The position numbers and the translations under genes are program-made. The notes beneath the pieces are model-generated. The model was given only the letters and a program-made list of their open reading frames with translations, had not been told where the DNA came from and searched no databases. From Ascaphus truei (lineage: Eukaryota; Chordata; Amphibia; Anura; Ascaphidae), in assembly GCA_036426205.1 (NCBI GenBank), contig CM071570.1, forward strand, positions 3,857,908-3,921,907: 64,000 nucleotides of DNA, given 5' to 3'. Positions 35,529-48,004 of the stretch are shown one piece after another (within the stretch, counting starts at the first letter, position 1; every line of letters starts with the position of its first letter).

Positions 35529-35684
35529 GCACCCGCTTTCCCTGAGCCTCAGCGCGCCTCAGCGAGCAAGCAGGGAGCATGGACTCAGCCTAATAGTGAG
35601 GAAGAAATCAGCAGCAGCAGCAGCATGTAAGCGGTTTGTGATGAAACACATAAATGTACAAACACCACCCAATCATCAGCTGTC

Positions 35685-36245
35685 TAAAAAGCAGTTAAAG
35701 GTCAAGAAGTAATTGAGGTCCCTGGGGAATACAGTATCCAATGTAAACATCCAATAAGCTTCTCTCTGAAGCAAAGCTGTGTCTTTTTCCGCGCCTGAGA
35801 ATGTCTTCTGGACCTGATCAATTCACATCAGTTTCAGCGATGCAACGGTATGCTTAATCTCAGTACAGTGTGAAATTAAAGCAGTCTCCCCTTTTTTATT
35901 GTTTATCTTGCTTCTGTGATCAAGGAACCTGGTTTTTAACATCCTGTTTGTTTTCCCAACATATACTAAACCGCACTGGCATTTTATGGTATACACTACT
36001 GTACGTTTAGTGTTGGTACATGCAATCCTACTTTTGATTTTATATTTCTGACAACTCCTCGGGTGACAGAACTCATCACTGGTATTGAGACTATTGCACA
36101 CAGAGCAGCTAAAACATTTGTAACACACATGTTTAGGGTGACTGAGGAAATGTGATGTATTTTAATGTTTTTATCGTCAGCTGAAATGAGAATATCTTTA
36201 ATATTTTGTCCTCTTTGAAACGCAAACCTCGGCTGATCCCTACAT
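35685..36245 (-). pseudogene. Penelope-like element GIY-YIG endonuclease region
   Basis: Begins PRFAFQRGQNIKDIL, then a cysteine/histidine linker (CFSCSVC, CHPRSC). The GIY-YIG-type core VYTIKCQCGLVYVGKT with RFLDHRSKIN follows, then the C-terminal block LLQREAYWMFTLDT. An in-frame TGA interrupts before IDQVQKTF. In the family this domain nicks DNA for retrotransposition. The reverse transcriptase is absent here. Confidence 0.88.
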
Positions 36246-36659
36246 ATATGTAAGGGGAATAAAGCATCATCTTTTCTACTAATATGTGCCGTGTTGTTTT
36301 ACATGTAACACTTCAGATTGATAGAATTCATAGGTTATACTCAAGGGTGTTGTTATCTGATCCAGTATGCTGATATAATACTGAAACAAGGCAGACAATG
36401 TTATGAATATAACAGCCTTTATTCTGTACACAGACGGATAATAGTTTCAAATGGCTTATGACACACAAATCCTCAGCTGCATTGACCCCTTCCCTTATCC
36501 AGTCCCCTGCCTTCTCCTAACTTTTACCCTCACGCATCTGATTGTTGCTGTCATCAGCTGTAGTTGCTTAGCAACACTGTCCCACCCCCGTTCCCTGTAA
36601 TTGTACTTTCGCACGTTTTTAAGGTATTTATTGTGTTGTCCCTAGTAGGTATTTCACCC

Positions 36660-36690
36660 CTGATGGAGGTCCCACTGGGGTGAAAAACGT
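36660..36690 (+). other. Hairpin-GAAACG-type motif, diverged
   Basis: CTGATGG ... GGTGAAAAACGTC, followed by AATAAA at about 36715. Confidence 0.3.
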
Positions 36691-36761
36691 CAGGCTTGTG
36701 TGCATCTTGGATGTAATAAATATTTTTTTTCACTTTAACATATTGTGCCGGTAATATAGAT

Positions 36762-37438
36762 ATGGGGTGTGCAAAGTTTACTTCCTGCACCCCCTGCCTG
36801 CTCTTCACCCCTTTCTCACGCCTCCCCTCCCTCCTTGGCTCCGGCGTCCAGGAGCGTCACATGACGCAGCAGGGTCATGTGACATCCCAATGTGAAGTGA
36901 CCCTGCAGCGTCATTAGATGCCGGGTTCCCATGACGACACCTTCCTGGAAGGCATGGTAAAACTACGGCCACAGTGGGCGCATGCTTGTGTCGGAGCGCA
37001 TGGTGGCGCGTGTGCCCTTTGCTCGAGTGATCTGTGAACTCCAGATTGCTCGCAACACCAGGGGTGGGGGGGGGGGGGCATGGCGGGGGCTCGGCCATGA
37101 CGTCACACAACTGGTTTGCCTTCATTAGCTGAGCTGCCTCCGGGATGTGGCCATCTCTCGGCGACCGCTCGAAAAGACACATTTCTTGTCTTTTGAAAAT
37201 GTGGTCGCGTCATCGCGCTTACTCATGCGCACTCGGATGCGGACTATGGCCAGCCCCGATCACTGTGGCTGAGGTCATAGTGAATATACAGAGGCCTCAT
37301 GCTATCCCTGGCATGCTATCCCTCATGCTATCCCTGGCTATCCCTTAATTTAAATGGCTTCATGGGTGCACGTGGCCTTTGTAACCACCGCATCCACCCC
37401 AGAATGGTGGGCACACTCCCCACTTTGCACACCCTTCC
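36762..37438. mobile_element. hAT-type non-autonomous element
   Basis: Ends GGGGTGTGCAAAGTTT / ACTTTGCACACCC. Flanks ATATAGAT and GTATAGAT match at 7 of 8 bases, as expected for hAT 8-bp duplications. Related to 44740-45039. Confidence 0.65.
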
Positions 37439-37619
37439 GTATAGATCACCTGATTTTATTCGCAACTGTATACAGTATGTATATTCCTGTTGTAATTTTG
37501 ATGCCGTACTCCATCTAGTGGTTAAATATGAGAATGAATCTGTATAGATTTTTTTTTTTAGCAAGATGTAATTGGCGTGCGACTATAAATATGAGGACGG
37601 ATTGTCACACATGTGTGCC

Positions 37620-37776
37620 CTGCATAAGCCAAGTGGAAGGAACCACAGGAGTTTAGGCTCAGTATCACAAGATTGGAGTAAAGCAGATGTGGTGCCTATA
37701 TTTAAAAAGGGAGCTAGATCACAACCGGGGAATTACAGACCTGTAAGCCTGACTTCAATAGTGGGGAAGCTACTTA
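37620..37776 (+). pseudogene. CR1-like reverse transcriptase fragment
   Basis: Reads SKADVVPIFKKGARSQPGNY then RPVSLTSIVGKLL, the RT N-terminal palm block of CR1 LINEs, with nothing on either side. Confidence 0.75.
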
Positions 37777-38119
37777 ATTACTTTCTAATCCCTAGACCTC
37801 TAAACCTCAACGTCAATTGAATAAGTGGTTTACGGTTTAGCTCAAGTGCCTCTTCTGTCAAAATGTATCAAGCGGTCTTGTTATCCCCTTAACTTGAAGT
37901 GCTGGCGCATGCCTGTGATCCCCGATCAAAGCACATTCAATTAAGGGGCTAACTCTCGCTTGCAAAGAGCTAGCACTCTAATTTGTAGAGTGCAGCTAAG
38001 TAAAAAGAAACCATACACATACATATAAGTTTTATAATTGTGGCATAAGCAGAACATACTTTTATAAATAAACTGTATTCTCTTGGTGTTTTAAAATGTA
38101 CAGGCAGGAAACTTTTCCT

Positions 38120-39025
38120 GACGGTCCGCTAATGAATTCATTAACATGCCCATATGTTATGGAGGAATGAACTGAGGGATTTTTCATCTCCGATTCTTCA
38201 AAGGGCACCCTGCTGAGATGGTGACCCAGAGTCTAGCGAAGCTCGGAGTTGAAAAGCCTCAGAGATCCTAGGTGTTAGGATGGCTGGAATGAGTATGAGA
38301 TACTGGTGTGAAGTATGGGCGCTTCACACTTGGTAGCCAAACCCCAGACTTACTGTCGCCAGGTAAGAGGTTGGACCCGGTTTGCTAAGCAGCTCATGTG
38401 TCAAGTTAGCACCTGCGCCGTGCAAATCGGGAAGCAACTCCTGCCCTCTTTGTGAGCTACTGGCAAATCTGGGATTGGGGGGAAAAGTTATTCCCACGAG
38501 AGGATTGGTGTATGTGTTAGGTATAGGACCCTTAACCCTAAAAGAATGCCTGCAGCCCAGTCCCAGGTAGATTCACCTGATTTTACAAAGAGACGTCCAA
38601 GTAACAGCAGCGACGGTTCCGGAGTGCGAGGGGTTAATTACACCGTAACCAAGGATCATTCTCCTCTTCCAGAATTCGTTTGTGCTAAGGATTCCCGAAC
38701 GAATCCTATAAGGACTCTACGAAACAATTCCTGTTGGCGGAGATATAGGGGTGGCAAGTTGCGCCCCTAGTCCAGGACTGCGGCACGGCTCAAATCGCAC
38801 CCATTTGCCTGCGTGCAGTGGTGTCCAGAGACTTTGTTTCATTCAGTGGACAATTTATTTATTTTCCCTATCCCAGTAAGTGTTTTATCCAGTGCAATTG
38901 TGAAGATTTTTGTGTTTATCTGAAAAGAAATAAATTACAATTTATTTTACTCAACTTGTGTGCTCAGTCCAGAATCCCGGTATTAATGTGTAGATAAGAC
39001 CTGGTCTACCATGAAAGCCTGTCCC
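38120..39025 (+). repeat. LTR-like repeat, family 2 diverged copy C
   Basis: The right part AAATAAATTACAATTTATTT ... CCCGGTATTAATG ... GACCTGGTCTACC parallels the right ends at 5305-5390 and 59575-59664. Confidence 0.45.
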
Positions 39026-39879
39026 CTGGTCTCACAGCACCGAGCCACTGGTCCCTCGATCTCACCATGTAGCTTGCCCCACGCGGTCCCGGCTCACAGC
39101 ACTGAGCAGCCGTTCCCAGACCCTCAGTCCCCCGGTCTTACCGCACAGTTCCCTTTCCCCCGCTCTCACTGCCGCCACGTTGTTGGATGACTAAATTAAG
39201 AACCTGGTGGATAAGAATTGTCAGGACGCGGCTATAGTGGGGTAAGGCTGCTCCGCCTGCTTCGTGTGAGCCTGTCACCCACACTCCTGCAGCACAGATG
39301 GAAGAAACTGTGAGCATTGCAAGGGACTGCTCATGCAGACACTGCTTCTATCCTATTGGACTGATACATTCAACAGTGGCTTATGGTTTGCTATCTCACT
39401 ATATGAAGAGGATTTACATAGAGAGGGGTTCTTGAAGGAAGTGAGGGGTACATTTGCCACTCATGTCATTGAAGAGGTGAGTTCCACAGGGTGGTTCTGT
39501 CTTGTCCCCTCTCCCATCCTCCTATCCTCCTTCTGCTGACCGGTCTCACCGGGACTTATTGCCCTTGCACATTTGCAGCCGATCGTAGGACTCACATTTT
39601 CATTATGGAAGAACTTTGTTCATTATTCATATATTTTTCTGTCTGTGCAGTTATATGAATATCAATGTCTTCATTTTTGTGAGCTTTTCAAGAATTTTCT
39701 CCCTGAATCTAGTTCTCACCATAAAGCCACTTGTCTTTGAACTTTGTGTTCTACTTCTATCTAAGCTCTGTGCAGCAGAGACCACCTGTGCCATTATTAT
39801 ATACTGCACTGCATAGAAGAAAGCGGTATATTATCCAACAGATATCTTCCAAAAAAGGTTGGGCATCTTTTTTAGAAAG

Positions 39880-40160
39880 GAAAGGTATGCGGTGTACCTA
39901 ATAAATAAACATGGGAAGGGTGTTGATCCAGGGAGTAATCTTATTGCCAATTCTTGGAGTCAGGAAGGAAATGTTTTTCCCTTTATGAGATATCATTGGA
40001 TAATGTTTTACTTGGGTTTTTTTGTTTGCCTTACACTTGATTAATATACTGCAAGTACGGATATCGAATAAAGTATCTGTCGTCTAAATTTGGCATACAG
40101 TAGGTTAAACTTGATGGACATACTGTACATATTTTTCCAACCTCATCTACAAGGACTAAT
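39880..40160 (+). mobile_element. CR1 LINE 3-prime end fragment
   Basis: CAATTCTTGGAGTCAGGAAG and AACTTGATGGAC...CAACCTCATCTAC are the complement of the CR1 3-prime ends at 60440 and 61188. It carries two 5-bp expansions of TA (40096, 40121). Confidence 0.8.
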
Positions 40161-40164
40161 TGTA

Positions 40165-43150
40165 GTAAAGTATAAATATAATACAATAAATAAACGGTTA
40201 TGTCAAAAACGAAGGTTGTTATTAGTTCTTATTAGAATGTATTCCATTTTTAACTGGGGCTGGGGGTTGAGCTATGTGGTGAGTAGCTTTTTTGGTTGGA
40301 CGAGTAGCTTTTTCGGTAATTTGTCAAGCCCTAGGCATGACTACTAGGGAACTATGCAAACAGGTTCTTGAGGTGGGCAGTATCCGTAATGCTAAGAAAG
40401 ACCTTGACAAATTCAAGAAACTCACTAGTATGGCTAGATATTTTTTGACATACCATAAAAGTTCACCCCACCTCTAAAGAGTGTGGGGTATCCAGAAACT
40501 ATCGCTAGATGGGAGAGGAGGGAACACGAAGCAGAATTATTAAAACTAGAGGCCAAATTGATCTTTGATTTGAATTCAGTGATCACCACAGGGTTAAATG
40601 AAAAACTCTATTTCCTTTTTATCTAGTCTCCTGCTATAACTTTATATATTTAAAGTGCTTTAGAGATTGATACAGCACCACACACCAGAGGTTCGTGGGT
40701 ATGTAGCTTAATCTTTTGTTTTCCAAATCTATAGCACTACTCTAAATATTTTGTTCGCTGGATACAGTACAGTATGTTGAACACATGTACTGGTGTAGCC
40801 TATATCCTATGCCACAGTAGTATCCTTTCAGGTATCAAAATGTCTGCTTTGGTAACAGTGTAAAATTATTGGAGTAGTACCTTTACTGGGATACCACAGA
40901 CGCAGTGATGTTCTATGCTGTCAGCTATTGCAGACATAAAGATTTCACATGAGCTTCACCATACTATAAACAGCAGTGGAAGTGTATTTACTAGTAAACA
41001 CAAAGTGGGCGACAAGCAAAGTTCCTCTGGCTCAGATAGCCCGTGGCATACAGCTATCATTGACCTTGATAATTCAAGGTAGGGTATTTATCAACAAAGG
41101 TACGGGCAGCGCTGTGTCCCTATTAGAACAAGTTAATATCTAACTCCTCTGCATTAATCAGGATAAGTATGCAAGTTGCTGCCAGTAAATTGTTTGCTTA
41201 ATCAGCTGTCCCGCTGCTGTATCATGTGTGGATGTTAGCGTTATGGCGTCACACACCAACGCACGTTTCACGTCCAATAGTTGACAGGATAAAACATTAC
41301 TGCGTAAGGAGCATCCCACTAAAGGTACTACTATAATAATTATACACTGTGTTAACAATACGCGTACCCATGGTAATCAGCATCAAATGATGCCGTTTGG
41401 TCACGTAACGTTGTCATGGCGTCAATTGACGCCGGAGCTGAGGAGGTGGGGGCGTGATCCGGGAGGTGAGCAGGCAGGGGTTCACAGGGGGGAAAGTTTG
41501 CGCACAGCTGGAGTGGACAACAGAAGCAGCTAGAGACATCCATCTCCCTGCCACCTGGGACATGACAAGTCCTTGTATCCCCTGCAGGGTATAGGTAAGA
41601 CAAGATCTTGCCTGGATGGGGGGCAGAGGAGGGGAGGGTAGAGGGAATCAGGGGTAGGTGACATCGGAAAACAGCATGGTAGGAAGATCTGCATGTTACT
41701 GTATATGCTGTAAATATGTATATCACGTGTTCAGTGATCAGAAGAAAAATCCACATTACAAAAAATTGGGAGCCACGCTTGCATCGCGTTATAAGCGGAT
41801 TCGCGTTGTAACAGATCATGTTATAACGAGGTTTGAGCTGTATCATCTTCCCCAAAATAATTCAACCAGTCAAATGAAGTATTAACAGCAATCTGTTCAT
41901 TCTCTATGGAATCTATTGTTCCTTGAGATCTTACATCGCTAGTGTTTTCTCTTACAGTTCTCTCTATCAGTACTTTCTACATTTGATTCACCCATATTTG
42001 TCTCTGGCAAATCCAAATTACTGTAGGTGCACTTTTAACAAAATGCCTTCTCAGTGTTAATTTTCACAGGAATTTCTGCAGATCTATATATAAGTTTAAT
42101 TCGCTCAGTTTGTTCACCGGTGCAAAAGTTAAGCTCTTTTTGAGTAAACTGAATTGTGCACATGTTAACTGGAACTCAGACAGATTATAGATTCCATTCT
42201 CTTTCAGATTCTCCTCTGTGATTTCAACTTTTTCTGTTAGGTTAAATTTTTCCCTTTACCTCTCCTCCCCCTGGGACATCCCTGTCCCTCCCCCCTCTGA
42301 GCCATGGTAGAGCATCTGGAGACTGGATCCAAAACCACAAAATAAATTTGCCCATCTCTACTTACTAATTAGCCTATAACACAAGCAATATGTACACACA
42401 TTTACATTTCTTACACTTTTTCATGCGATCTTCACAGTTATGCCTTCCAGTCTAAATTTGCCTTACCAGTGCACATATATCTAATTATGAACTACATTAG
42501 TATTGAAAATCAGTAGAGAATATTTTGTGGCTTTATTGCAGCTCTAGTATATTGTGTGTTTAGAAGTGAGATTGCACTGTTATAGCAACTAGTAGAAACA
42601 ACACAATGATGAAGCACAGTAGCTCAGAAAGAAGGAATATCCCCAGTGAGAGTGAGTTAGAGAGATGTTGAACAGGTGGAAGAAGAGGTTGCCAGATGCT
42701 CCATTGTTTAGGATGAATTAGCACAAATTAAAGTTATGCAGGTTTCAATCAGCTATTGAAGCTCAGCCAGGAGACTCCATAAATGAACTTGTACTCCTAG
42801 ATTACAGAACTGAGGTTGTTTATGTAGAAAGACTTGTAGAAAGTGAACAATTGTAAGGGATTGATAGCAGCGTAATTACCTCACTAGACCCCAATTTTTT
42901 CAAGCTACTTCACCTTGAATCAGAGTTAAGTCCCATTCAGATGCACTAACCCATAACAGAGTTTGATGAATCTAGAGGCTGGTAGGCTATGTATCACACT
43001 TATGATAAATAGGCATTTACACAGTGCAATCCTTTCCTTGTGTCAGTATACAGTACTTAAACTTATAGTTGTGTAACGCACTTCCCCCCCCCCCCCCAAT
43101 CGCAGATTTATACTGTGGGGTGTAGGAAACATATATGGTTACTCAGGTGT
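40165..43150. other. Intergenic, mostly unassigned
   Basis: No supported gene. 41780-41850 (GTTATAAGCGGATTCGCGTT ... GTTATAACGAGGTTTGAGCTG) looks like one end of a mariner-type MITE. A 15-base C run lies at about 43084. Confidence 0.3.
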
Positions 43151-43154
43151 GGTG

Positions 43155-44480
43155 CGTAACCTGCTGGCTCACAGGAGGATGAGTTTCCGCCACGGGGAAC
43201 CTGGGGCAATTATACTATGGATATGACTTACAATGATGCAGCGCCTCCACCTGCGATGGCTCCCACCAGAGGGGGAGTGGTTCCTCGCAGGACAATACAC
43301 AATAACCACATAGACAGCATGTATATTTACTAACGACTTTACTAACATGCATAACACCCTATAACCACAACAACATTACATAACCGGTGCCCCTCTCTAA
43401 AGGAGCCACCTCCTGCGTCGCGCAGGACGCTAACCTCTATGCGCCGCGGCGGACGCTACCACCTCTAGGCGTCACGGCGGACGCTACCACCTCTAGGCGT
43501 CAAGGCGGACGCTACCACCTCTAGGCGTCACGGCGGACGCTACCACCTCCCCAGAGTGATCCCACCCTGTGTCCAGTACTCCCAACCCAATGTCTCGTAC
43601 ACCCAAATCCTATACCAATATGTGTGTGTGACTGCGCAGCCACTATGTCAGGTGACAGGCCTTGTTGGTGCACGTGTGGATGTGGATTACCTGCCGAGCA
43701 CTCCAGTGCTCGGACCTGCCGCAACTTCTCAAAGGATCCCGGCGATCTTTAGCACGATACCCGGATCCACTACGGGAGGATCCAGTAGGGGGATCCCCTT
43801 CTGGAAACAGTCCAACTCTCTTCCCGCAACCGATCAATGTTCGTGGTACACTACTAGCCAATAGATAAAGGGGGCAGAGTCCCTAACCTAGGGCCTGTCC
43901 CTACAAGACTCAGCTAGGATGACTCAGGGCTATCTGGGGCCTAGGGGATGCTGGCCTAGTGCAGAGAGTCACAGACCCTTGCACCCTACCTCCTTCCCCT
44001 AGCTGCTCCAGTCATCAACTAACTAGTGTGCTCAAAGCCCGCCAAATGTATCACTATGTTGAAAGCAGTTATTGCAGCCCTATTGGCTCCCTGGCGTCAT
44101 GGGGCCGCTCCAGAGACTCATGGGACTTGAAGTCCTCTTACAGAGCCCTCCTCTCATAGGCTTGGGCTTCGCGGGCTTTTAGGTGCCCCCACTGCGCATG
44201 CGCGAGCTCCCTGCAGTCCTCCCGGTGCTCCTGGCCCTTGCGCATGCGCACCGTGTCTATTAATGGCGGCGCCCTGCTCTGCGAGCCGCCGGGACCGGAG
44301 CAACGCGATCGCGGCCTAGCGACGGCCCGATCGCGTCCCCGGCAACCGTCCCCTCGCGTCCTTAGCAACCGGCCGCACAGCATGTAACGCGCGGCTCGCG
44401 CACCAGTACCCCTCACTCCCTTGTCCTCGGCGGCCCTGCGCAGCGGAAAGGGGGGCCAGCATGTCAAGGGGGACCTGGCT
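43155..44480. repeat. LTR-like GC-rich repeat, family 1 copy B
   Basis: Collinear with 2199-3308. Contains the 28-bp array at 43425-43549 and a GC-rich right half with CTGCGCATGCGC, ending ACCTGGCTACA. Confidence 0.55.
43425..43549 (+). repeat. 28-bp tandem array, about 4 copies
   Basis: Unit CGGCGGACGCTACCAC + CTCTAGGCGTCA, nearly identical copies. The copies abut with no spacers, so it is not a CRISPR. Confidence 0.93.
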
Positions 44481-44739
44481 ACATCTGCAAAGGTTAATGC
44501 CACTTCAGGCCTCGTGCATTTAATCAGTATGAAGAAAATGACAGAGATTCCATTTTTAATGCAGTAATACAAATATTGTCTTTTGTATGTTATTGATATG
44601 AATGAGAAGTCCCTTTAAGTTTTTGAGTAAAGGCCACAACCACTCTAGTTGATATCTGAGTTTTTTAGGTCTGTGTTTGACAGAAAAAACGTACAAATAT
44701 TCTATGCCTGCAAATAGAAAGTCATAATATCATCTACAG

Positions 44740-45039
44740 CCGGGGTGTGCAAAGTTTCCTACATGCACCCCCCAGTCTCCTCTCCCCTCCGGCTCGCACC
44801 CCCCCTCCCTGCACATCCGGCATCAAATGACGTAGCGGGGTCACGGGATGTCACGTCCGCTGCGTCATTTGACACCGGGTGGCAATGGATATGCGTCGCT
44901 GGAAGGAAGATAACTAAAAAGTGATAGAGGCCTTGTGTGATCTCCGGCATTTATTTTAAATGCTTTCAGGGGAAACGTGGGGCCTCTGTAACAGCCGTGC
45001 CCCCCGAAAATCTTGTGCCCCCCATTTTGCGCACCCCTG
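44740..45039. mobile_element. 300-bp hAT MITE with perfect 8-bp target duplication
   Basis: Flanked by ATCTACAG on both sides (44732-44739 and 45040-45047). Terminal repeats CCGGGGTGTGCAAA / TTTGCGCACCCCTG. Internal GACGTAGCGGGGTCA palindromic region shared with 36762-37438. Confidence 0.9.
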
Positions 45040-45478
45040 ATCTACAGTACCAATGATGTTGCATCTATCTGTTAGCTGCAGAAGCCATCCTGGTCCTTCT
45101 GTCTTATTGTGTCCAATGGAAAAATATTCTGACCGTGTGAGAATAAATGCTTGTATCTCAGAAACAGAGTCTCTACAGAGGTTAGGGGGATGCGGATCGT
45201 CTCTGAAAGATAATTGCAAGAGCAATTTCCTCGCTCCAAAAAATCGAGACATGTGGACTTTTTATTTAATACAGAAAAATGTATACTTGCTCTGAATTCC
45301 TGCTGTAGGGAAAAAGAGCTATATATTTTCAGTGGTACATTGCATCTCTGTGGAGGGATCCCCTCAAACCACCACAATTTACAACAATAAAAAATAAAGC
45401 AGATGTAGTCATATTTGTGATGTCCAAAAAGGTCCTCCGGCCATTTATTAGTATACAAGAAGACAAGCAATAGAACAA

Positions 45479-45520
45479 CATTTCAGGGTAAAAATAATTA
45501 AACCTTTTTCAGGTGTATAG
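45479..45520 (-). other. Hairpin-GAAATG motif on minus strand
   Basis: Minus strand CCTGAAAAAGG ... ACCCTGAAATG, followed by AATAAATGG. Ninth and weakest member of the motif family. Confidence 0.3.
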
Positions 45521-45659
45521 AGATCAAACATGCAAGAACAGTGTTTAAATACAGGTATACATTTCCCACAATCCAGTTCTAATTTTTACAGCAAATGTTA
45601 TGTAGCCCTCTTTCCTCCACTCTAAGTGAGATTGAGGTGGGTAGGTGTATCTCACTACT

Positions 45660-47185
45660 TATCAGTGTGATGCTGTACCTGTTTGGCAACCAGGAGGGCT
45701 GAGCTTCCGCCACGGGGAATCTGGGGTATATACTTACACTCGGTGCAGCGCCTCCACTGATGAGGGATCCCAACGGGGTGGGAGTGTGCCCTCCCCAGAA
45801 CAACCATACAGTAAATACACACAATGTGAATAAACAGTATTTACTGAGCATGAACGATAACTTCAAGGAAACTCTCTTTGCATGAGATCAATACATCATA
45901 TGAATAACATTGCATCACCCTGAATGCATACCATCCCCTCACCCACATGTCCATCATCACATCCCCCTCAGCCCCTTGAGTGTCCACAGCAATAAAGAGA
46001 GTGTGAGTGTGAGGGATAGCGCTTCCCATGGTTGCGGCCCAGTGGTGCACTTAATATATACTACCTCCCTGATCAGTCCTGATCAGGAAAATCTTTGGAA
46101 CTCAGCAACACCGCATAGTGATCCCACGCCGTGCTGCGCTGCTCTCTGCAGCAATGGATGCACACGCTGACTCCACAGGGGAGGGATCCCCAGCCGGAAT
46201 GATCCTTTATCACAGTCTGCTACACGCTGTACTGACAGTCAGGCCCTGTCATGCAGCATTCCTCTTTCTCTCTGAGTATAGTGAAGGAGTCCTTGTCTTA
46301 AGGCAGACCCTATACCATACAGTATCCTCTAGTGTCTCAGGGGACTAACTGGGCCCTGTGGTATACCTCTACCCTAGTCCCTGCATGCAGAAGATCTCTT
46401 ACTGTAGATTCTGTCTGATCCCAGAATCTGGCAGCTCACCACGTGCAACTTGCACTGGTGATATTACACACACTTTATACTTGGAAAGCAACCCCCCCTT
46501 CTTCCTATGAGGGGTCTTTCCCTGACACAAACAAAGCTAACTGCTGTGGCTGCACTTAAAGCCACACTGTCTCTTCTTGTCAGAGCACACAGCACTGTAG
46601 CTGTGTCACTGACCAGACTTACACTCACCTAAGGGCAGGGTCCCTACCTAAGGGGCCTTCCCTATGAACTTACCCACTAACCTAGTCGGGAGTGGGGCTT
46701 ACCTGGGGCCTGGGGGTAACCTGGCCAAGTGTAAGAAGCCACTTGCTCCTTACACACATTCTCCCCCTTCCTTCTCCCAGCTCCAACTGACTAGCGTGGT
46801 CTCTGCAACATTGTATCCTTCTCCAACAGGAGAAGCTGCAAACCCTATTTTCTGGCTGGCTGCACGTGATGTGGGTGAAAGGGCAGTCCCCAGAGGCTGC
46901 TGGGAATTGTAGTCTACTCAGGACCTCTTTAGCATTGGGACCTCGTGCTCTATCTTTACTGTAACTGGGCGAAGCTGTAATGGCCACCGCTATGCTTAAC
47001 TGCGCCTGCGCGGCCTTGGGGAGTCCCTGCACTACAAAGCACCATTTTTGATCCTTTGCGCTCATTACACTGGCCGCCGCGTCGCGTCTGCGCATGCGTG
47101 TGCCTCCGCGCCCGTGTGGACATAACAAAGATGGCATCGCCGTGCTTCTGATGCCACTGGGAGGACTCTTTGGGGACCTGGCTAT
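45660..47185. repeat. LTR-like GC-rich repeat, family 1 copy C
   Basis: Collinear with copies A and B (GAGCTTCCGCCACGGGGAAT, GCAGCGCCTCCAC, TACCTGGGGCCTGGGGG, CTGCGCATGCG, ending GGGGACCTGGCTA). Longest of the three. Confidence 0.55.
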
Positions 47186-47494
47186 AGTTAATTATCTGAT
47201 GTCATAAATCACATCCCTTTAAGTGACGTCATTCATTTAAAAATCCAAACTGGATTAGCCCTTTTGCTTTTGGAGTGCATTGCACAGGCCCGCTCCATTT
47301 TCTCCTATGCTCGGCGACCTAATGTTTCAGTCTGTCAGTATTGCTGTGAGGCTTCAGATGCTCTGTCTGTGTTCTGATAGGAAGTGCAGCCAGCTCCAAC
47401 AGCAGCTGTGTGATGTCACTGTAATGGCTGCACAGGGGCACATGTGTATCCACAGGGACTATTTAAACTCCTTGAATGGACATTATGATTAAGC

Positions 47495-47524
47495 CTGATG
47501 AAGGGGCTAGTAGGCCTTGAAACG
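47495..47524 (+). other. Hairpin-GAAACG motif with exact CTGATGA
   Basis: CTGATGA, imperfect stem AGG...CCT, then GAAACG. ATTAAAG follows at about 47625. Confidence 0.4.
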
Positions 47525-48004
47525 TTGCTCTATTGCGCTCATACTGTATAAAAGTGTGTGTCTGCTAACATTTCCTATCCTTGTGTGTCCTTATCTTTTC
47601 TGTGTTGCTGCTTTTTTTTATACATTAAAGAAAAAACTTGGTGAGACCAAAAGCAAAATGTACAGTATGTCCTTAATTATTATTTTGAGTGCTGATCCAG
47701 TTTGGGTTTTGTACAGTTATATGTATCTTGCTGTTTGGATGCAGCATCATAGCACCTCTGGCTGAATTGTGTTAGACAGGGTGAGTGCTCGTTCATTCTA
47801 TTTTTGTATGTAATTCATTTCAAACATCAGTAGACTTGCCAATATGTTATGTTACTACTATATAATAACTATCTTAGTCATCACATCACAATCACATCAC
47901 AATCATAATTTGTATCAATTATATATAACAATCAAATTATCTTTTTGCATTCAGACCTAAATGTTTCAGGTGACACAAATTTGTTTTTGGTGTTGGTTAG
48001 AATA

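Larger units (their letters stand above)
34295..36245 (-). mobile_element. Penelope-like element remnant with downstream hairpin motif
   Basis: On the minus strand an endonuclease region (36245-35685) is followed by an L2 fragment (34925-35160), local tandem repeats, and then GACC...GGTC-GAAACC (34299-34330). The order matches the Penelope element at 22540-23807. Confidence 0.5.

Noticed and set aside
35727..36005. TACAGTA/TACTGTA in Penelope coding (35724 and about 36000) as excision scars
   Set aside because: Both keep the conserved reading frame (DTVF and RTVVY), so they are more likely native sequence.
36805..37182. 125-codon ORF
   Set aside because: Lies inside the hAT-type element with no domain; low-complexity GC-rich sequence.
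43425..43549. Possible CRISPR-like array
   Set aside because: The 28-bp units abut directly with no variable spacers, and the DNA is vertebrate nuclear.
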